From Entophlyctis helioformis (taxonomy: Eukaryota; Chytridiomycota; Chytridiomycetes; Chytridiales; Chytriomycetaceae), in the NCBI GenBank assembly GCA_025526915.1, contig JAHLKH010000033.1:1-64000 (forward strand): 64,000 nt of DNA, read 5' to 3'. Shown piece by piece: positions 61,638-64,000 of the stretch (the first letter of the stretch is position 1; every line of letters begins with the position of its first letter). A model generated the notes under the pieces. It ran no database searches. It was not told where the DNA came from and worked only from the letters and a program-made list of their open reading frames with translations. The translations under genes were made by a program, and so were the position numbers.

Positions 61638-63912
61638 ATGCAGCCGCAGCAGCAGCAGCAAGGGATAGTGCCAGGCACGCCCGGTTTCCCCATACAAGGA
61701 CTCGCAGCGCCAGGTGTTGCCGCACCAGGCGTTCCCGGCAACATGCAGGCCGGCGTTCAAGGCATGCCGGCGGGCATGGCCATCCCGCCGCATCTGCTGG
61801 CCGCCTACAACAACGCAGCTGCCAATGCCGGTGCAGGCGGCCGGCCCGGCGGCATGCCCATGGGAGGGTTCATGCCTGGCGCCTTCCTGCAAGGGGCGGG
61901 CATGCAGCCCGGAGCGTCGCCTGCGGGCGGTGTTCCTGGCCTGCACGGTGTCGGTGTCGGTGGTGCGTCTGGCGGGCCGCCTGCTGTTGCTGCCAACGGT
62001 GCTGGTGGGCCTGGTGGGCCGCCCGGCGGTGCTGGCGTGCAGGCTCGCGGGCCGCAGCCGGAGCCGCAGCCAGGCACTCTGGCCAGCGTCATCCACACCA
62101 GCAACAACCAGAAACGGGCCTCGGCAGCGGCATCGGCGGATCCGGCAACGCATCGCAAGTGAGTTGAGCCTGCAGATCTGCTGCGCTTGGTGCATGGTGT
62201 CGTCCACTGACATGACCGATACGCCGGCCATCGCAACGGTTCCAACGCGCCGTGTAGACGCAAGCGCCCGACTGAAAAGTCTCTCCCACGCAAGGTGAGT
62301 GTCGCTGCCTACTTTGGTCTCCTTTGCGCAGACAGCGGCTCCTGCGTACTGACCTGCCATGGCATGGTGTGCACGGCGGATGCGACAGATTGAAGCGTTT
62401 GTGCCCGAGTCGCTGCTGTATGTGCAGATGCAAGAGTTTGAGAAGCGGCTGGACGCCACCATCACGCGCAAGACGCTGGATATCCAGGACTCGCTCATGA
62501 AGTCGGGCAAGCGCACTAAGCGCACTCTGCGCGTGTTTGTGTCGAATCTGGCGGTCAACCAGCTTGCGGATACACAGGACGGCCTCACGTCCAAGCTGGA
62601 GGATGTGTACGACATGTCGTCGGCACGTATCCCCGAATGGACGCTCAAGATCGAAGGCCGTCTGATTGATGTGAGTGCTGGCTCGAGTGTGTTAGGGATG
62701 CGAGTGAACGCGTGTCTGGCAGAGCCAGCCGGGCTGACTGCATGGACTGGGCGTTGGGACAGGCACTGTACATGCGCAAGCCGCCGCCATACCAGCCCAA
62801 GTTCTCGTCCTTTTTCAAGTCTGTCGTTGTCGAGCTCAAGCGCGACGCCGAGCTCTACCCCGACGGCAACCTGGTCGAATGGCACAAGACAAGCACGCAC
62901 CAGGAAGTGGACGGGTTTGAGATCAAGCGCAAGGGCGACACGGACGTGCCGGTGCGCATCCTGCTGCACCTCGACCACGTTGTGCCAAAGTACAAGCTGT
63001 CGCCGATGCTCGCCAGTCTGCTTGACATCCACACGGACGTGATGGCCAATATCATGACGGCGATGTGGCAGTATGTCAAGCAGCACCGCCTGCAGGACGC
63101 AGACGACAAGCGGATCATCAACTGCAACGGGTACCTTGAAAAGGTGGGATAGAGGATGCGTTTGGCGTGTGAGTCGGGGGGATAGAGAGAGAGTCCACCT
63201 AACGACTGGCCTGGTGGCTCGCTAGATTACGGGTGCATCCAAGTTTTCGTTTGCACAGCTGCCGGAAGCCATCAAGAAGCATCTGATGCCGTGCGATCCG
63301 ATTGTGCTCGAGTACACTGTGCGGTGAGTGAATTGTTTTGCGTTTGTGGCTGCTGGGGGTGCTGGATGCTCTTGGACGCGCAGCTGCTGACACGCGTGGG
63401 ATGGACGGATGGACGGATGGACACCGAATGGCGAATGGCAGGGTGGACAAGCAGCACCACATGCACCCGCAGGCGTTTGACATTGAGGTTGAGTTGGAGG
63501 ACCCGATCCGCGACCGACTCAAGGCAGCAACGAACCCCAACCCGGCGGTGCTGCGCGACATTGCACAGTTTGACGAGGGGATTGCGACGGTTGTGCAGAT
63601 GATGCACGTGTCGAAGCTGCGGCGCGACTTTATGCTTGCGTTTTCCAAGGATCCGGTCGGGATGCTGAACCAGTGGATTGCGAGCCAGAGCCGCGACATT
63701 GAGGTATGCCGCGTGGTCTGCTGAGGGTGGTGGTGTTTTCTGAGCGTGTCTCAGTGCATCGAAGATGCTGACCCACCGGACCGCCGACGCTGCAGGGCAT
63801 TCTGGGCGACACGCGCATCAACGAGGACGAGATGCAGCGGTCCGAGTTTTACGCGCAAGACGGCGTGAGCGAGACGCTGTTCCACTACCTGCGGCAACAG
63901 GAGAGCCTCTGA
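61638..63912 (+). CDS. SWI/SNF-RSC subunit SWP73/RSC6 (SMARCD/BAF60)
   Basis: Exons 61638-62158, 62258-62294, 62389-62670, 62763-63143, 63226-63323, 63442-63703 and 63796-63912; phases agree (565 aa). A Gly/Pro/Ala/Met-rich head of about 170 aa is followed by RKRPTEKSLPRKIEAFVPES and FEKRLDATITRKTLDIQDSL, diagnostic for the SMARCD family. Next come the beta region (WTLKIEGRLID, FSSFFKSVVVELK), a SWIB/MDM2-like domain (about aa 330-430, RILLHLDHV ... KLSPMLASLLDIHTD) and the C-terminal helices ending in EFYAQDGVSETLFHYLRQQ. These proteins are core subunits of SWI/SNF-type remodellers, which slide nucleosomes. Whether it belongs to SWI/SNF or RSC cannot be told from sequence. Confidence 0.92.
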
Positions 63913-64000
63913 ACCTCTGAGCCTCTGAGCCGTCGATGGCCCGTCAATGCCGATGGCCCGTCTGTGGTCTGCGCCATGTGCTGCTTGGCCGCGCTCGCCT

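Noticed and set aside
63301..63480. Frameshift at the fifth exon of the SWP73 gene
   Set aside because: Using the acceptor before 63442 in place of the later one keeps phase and adds a conserved-looking segment (VDKQHHMHPQAFDIEVE).

Overview
The window is nuclear DNA of a fungus. Protein-coding genes lie on both strands, most are split by short introns (about 40-320 nt, GT-AG plus several GC-AG), and many products carry Q/A/S/G-rich low-complexity tracts. The gene set (PLRG1, KAT5/Esa1, MAD1, IBA57, PEX12, SWP73, an IQGAP-type RasGAP, an augmin HAUS8-like protein and a giant ASH-repeat protein) fits an early-diverging, probably zoosporic (chytrid-like) lineage. That placement is inference. 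No tRNA, rRNA, CRISPR or transposase gene was recognised.

Left part (0.7-22.7 kb): compact housekeeping genes. In order: hormone-sensitive-lipase-type hydrolase (-), HAUS8-like augmin subunit (+), spindle-checkpoint MAD1 (-), HAD phosphatase (+), MCH1-like MFS transporter (-), spliceosomal PLRG1/Prp46 (-), MYST acetyltransferase KAT5/Esa1 (+), mitochondrial IBA57/CAF17 (-), PEX39-like protein (+) and a Gap1-like RasGAP (+). Two divergent pairs (lipase/HAUS8 and PLRG1/KAT5) can start on the same CATG tetranucleotide.

Centre (23.1-42.7 kb): the outstanding feature, nine heterotrimeric G-protein alpha subunit genes in one head-to-tail plus-strand array. They share intron positions, including an exon of exactly 56 nt in all nine. 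They differ in switch II and most of all in their last residues, the receptor-contacting tail. None of the starts that can be read has the usual Met-Gly-Cys lipidation signature. Copies 5 and 6 share about 795 bp, introns included, with a single mismatch seen.

Right part (42.8-63.9 kb): an intronless orphan with three RRM-like repeats (+), a giant gene of about 4,451 codons with many ASH/MSP-type beta domains (-), a 1.3-kb gene-free stretch, peroxisomal PEX12 (-) and the SWI/SNF-RSC subunit SWP73/SMARCD (+).

Quality note: at least seven places in six otherwise well-conserved genes need a one-base insertion or deletion to keep the frame, mostly in short homopolymers. Residual consensus errors are the simplest explanation, but real lesions cannot be excluded from sequence alone. 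All exon boundaries were placed by eye from splice signals, reading phase and family similarity.
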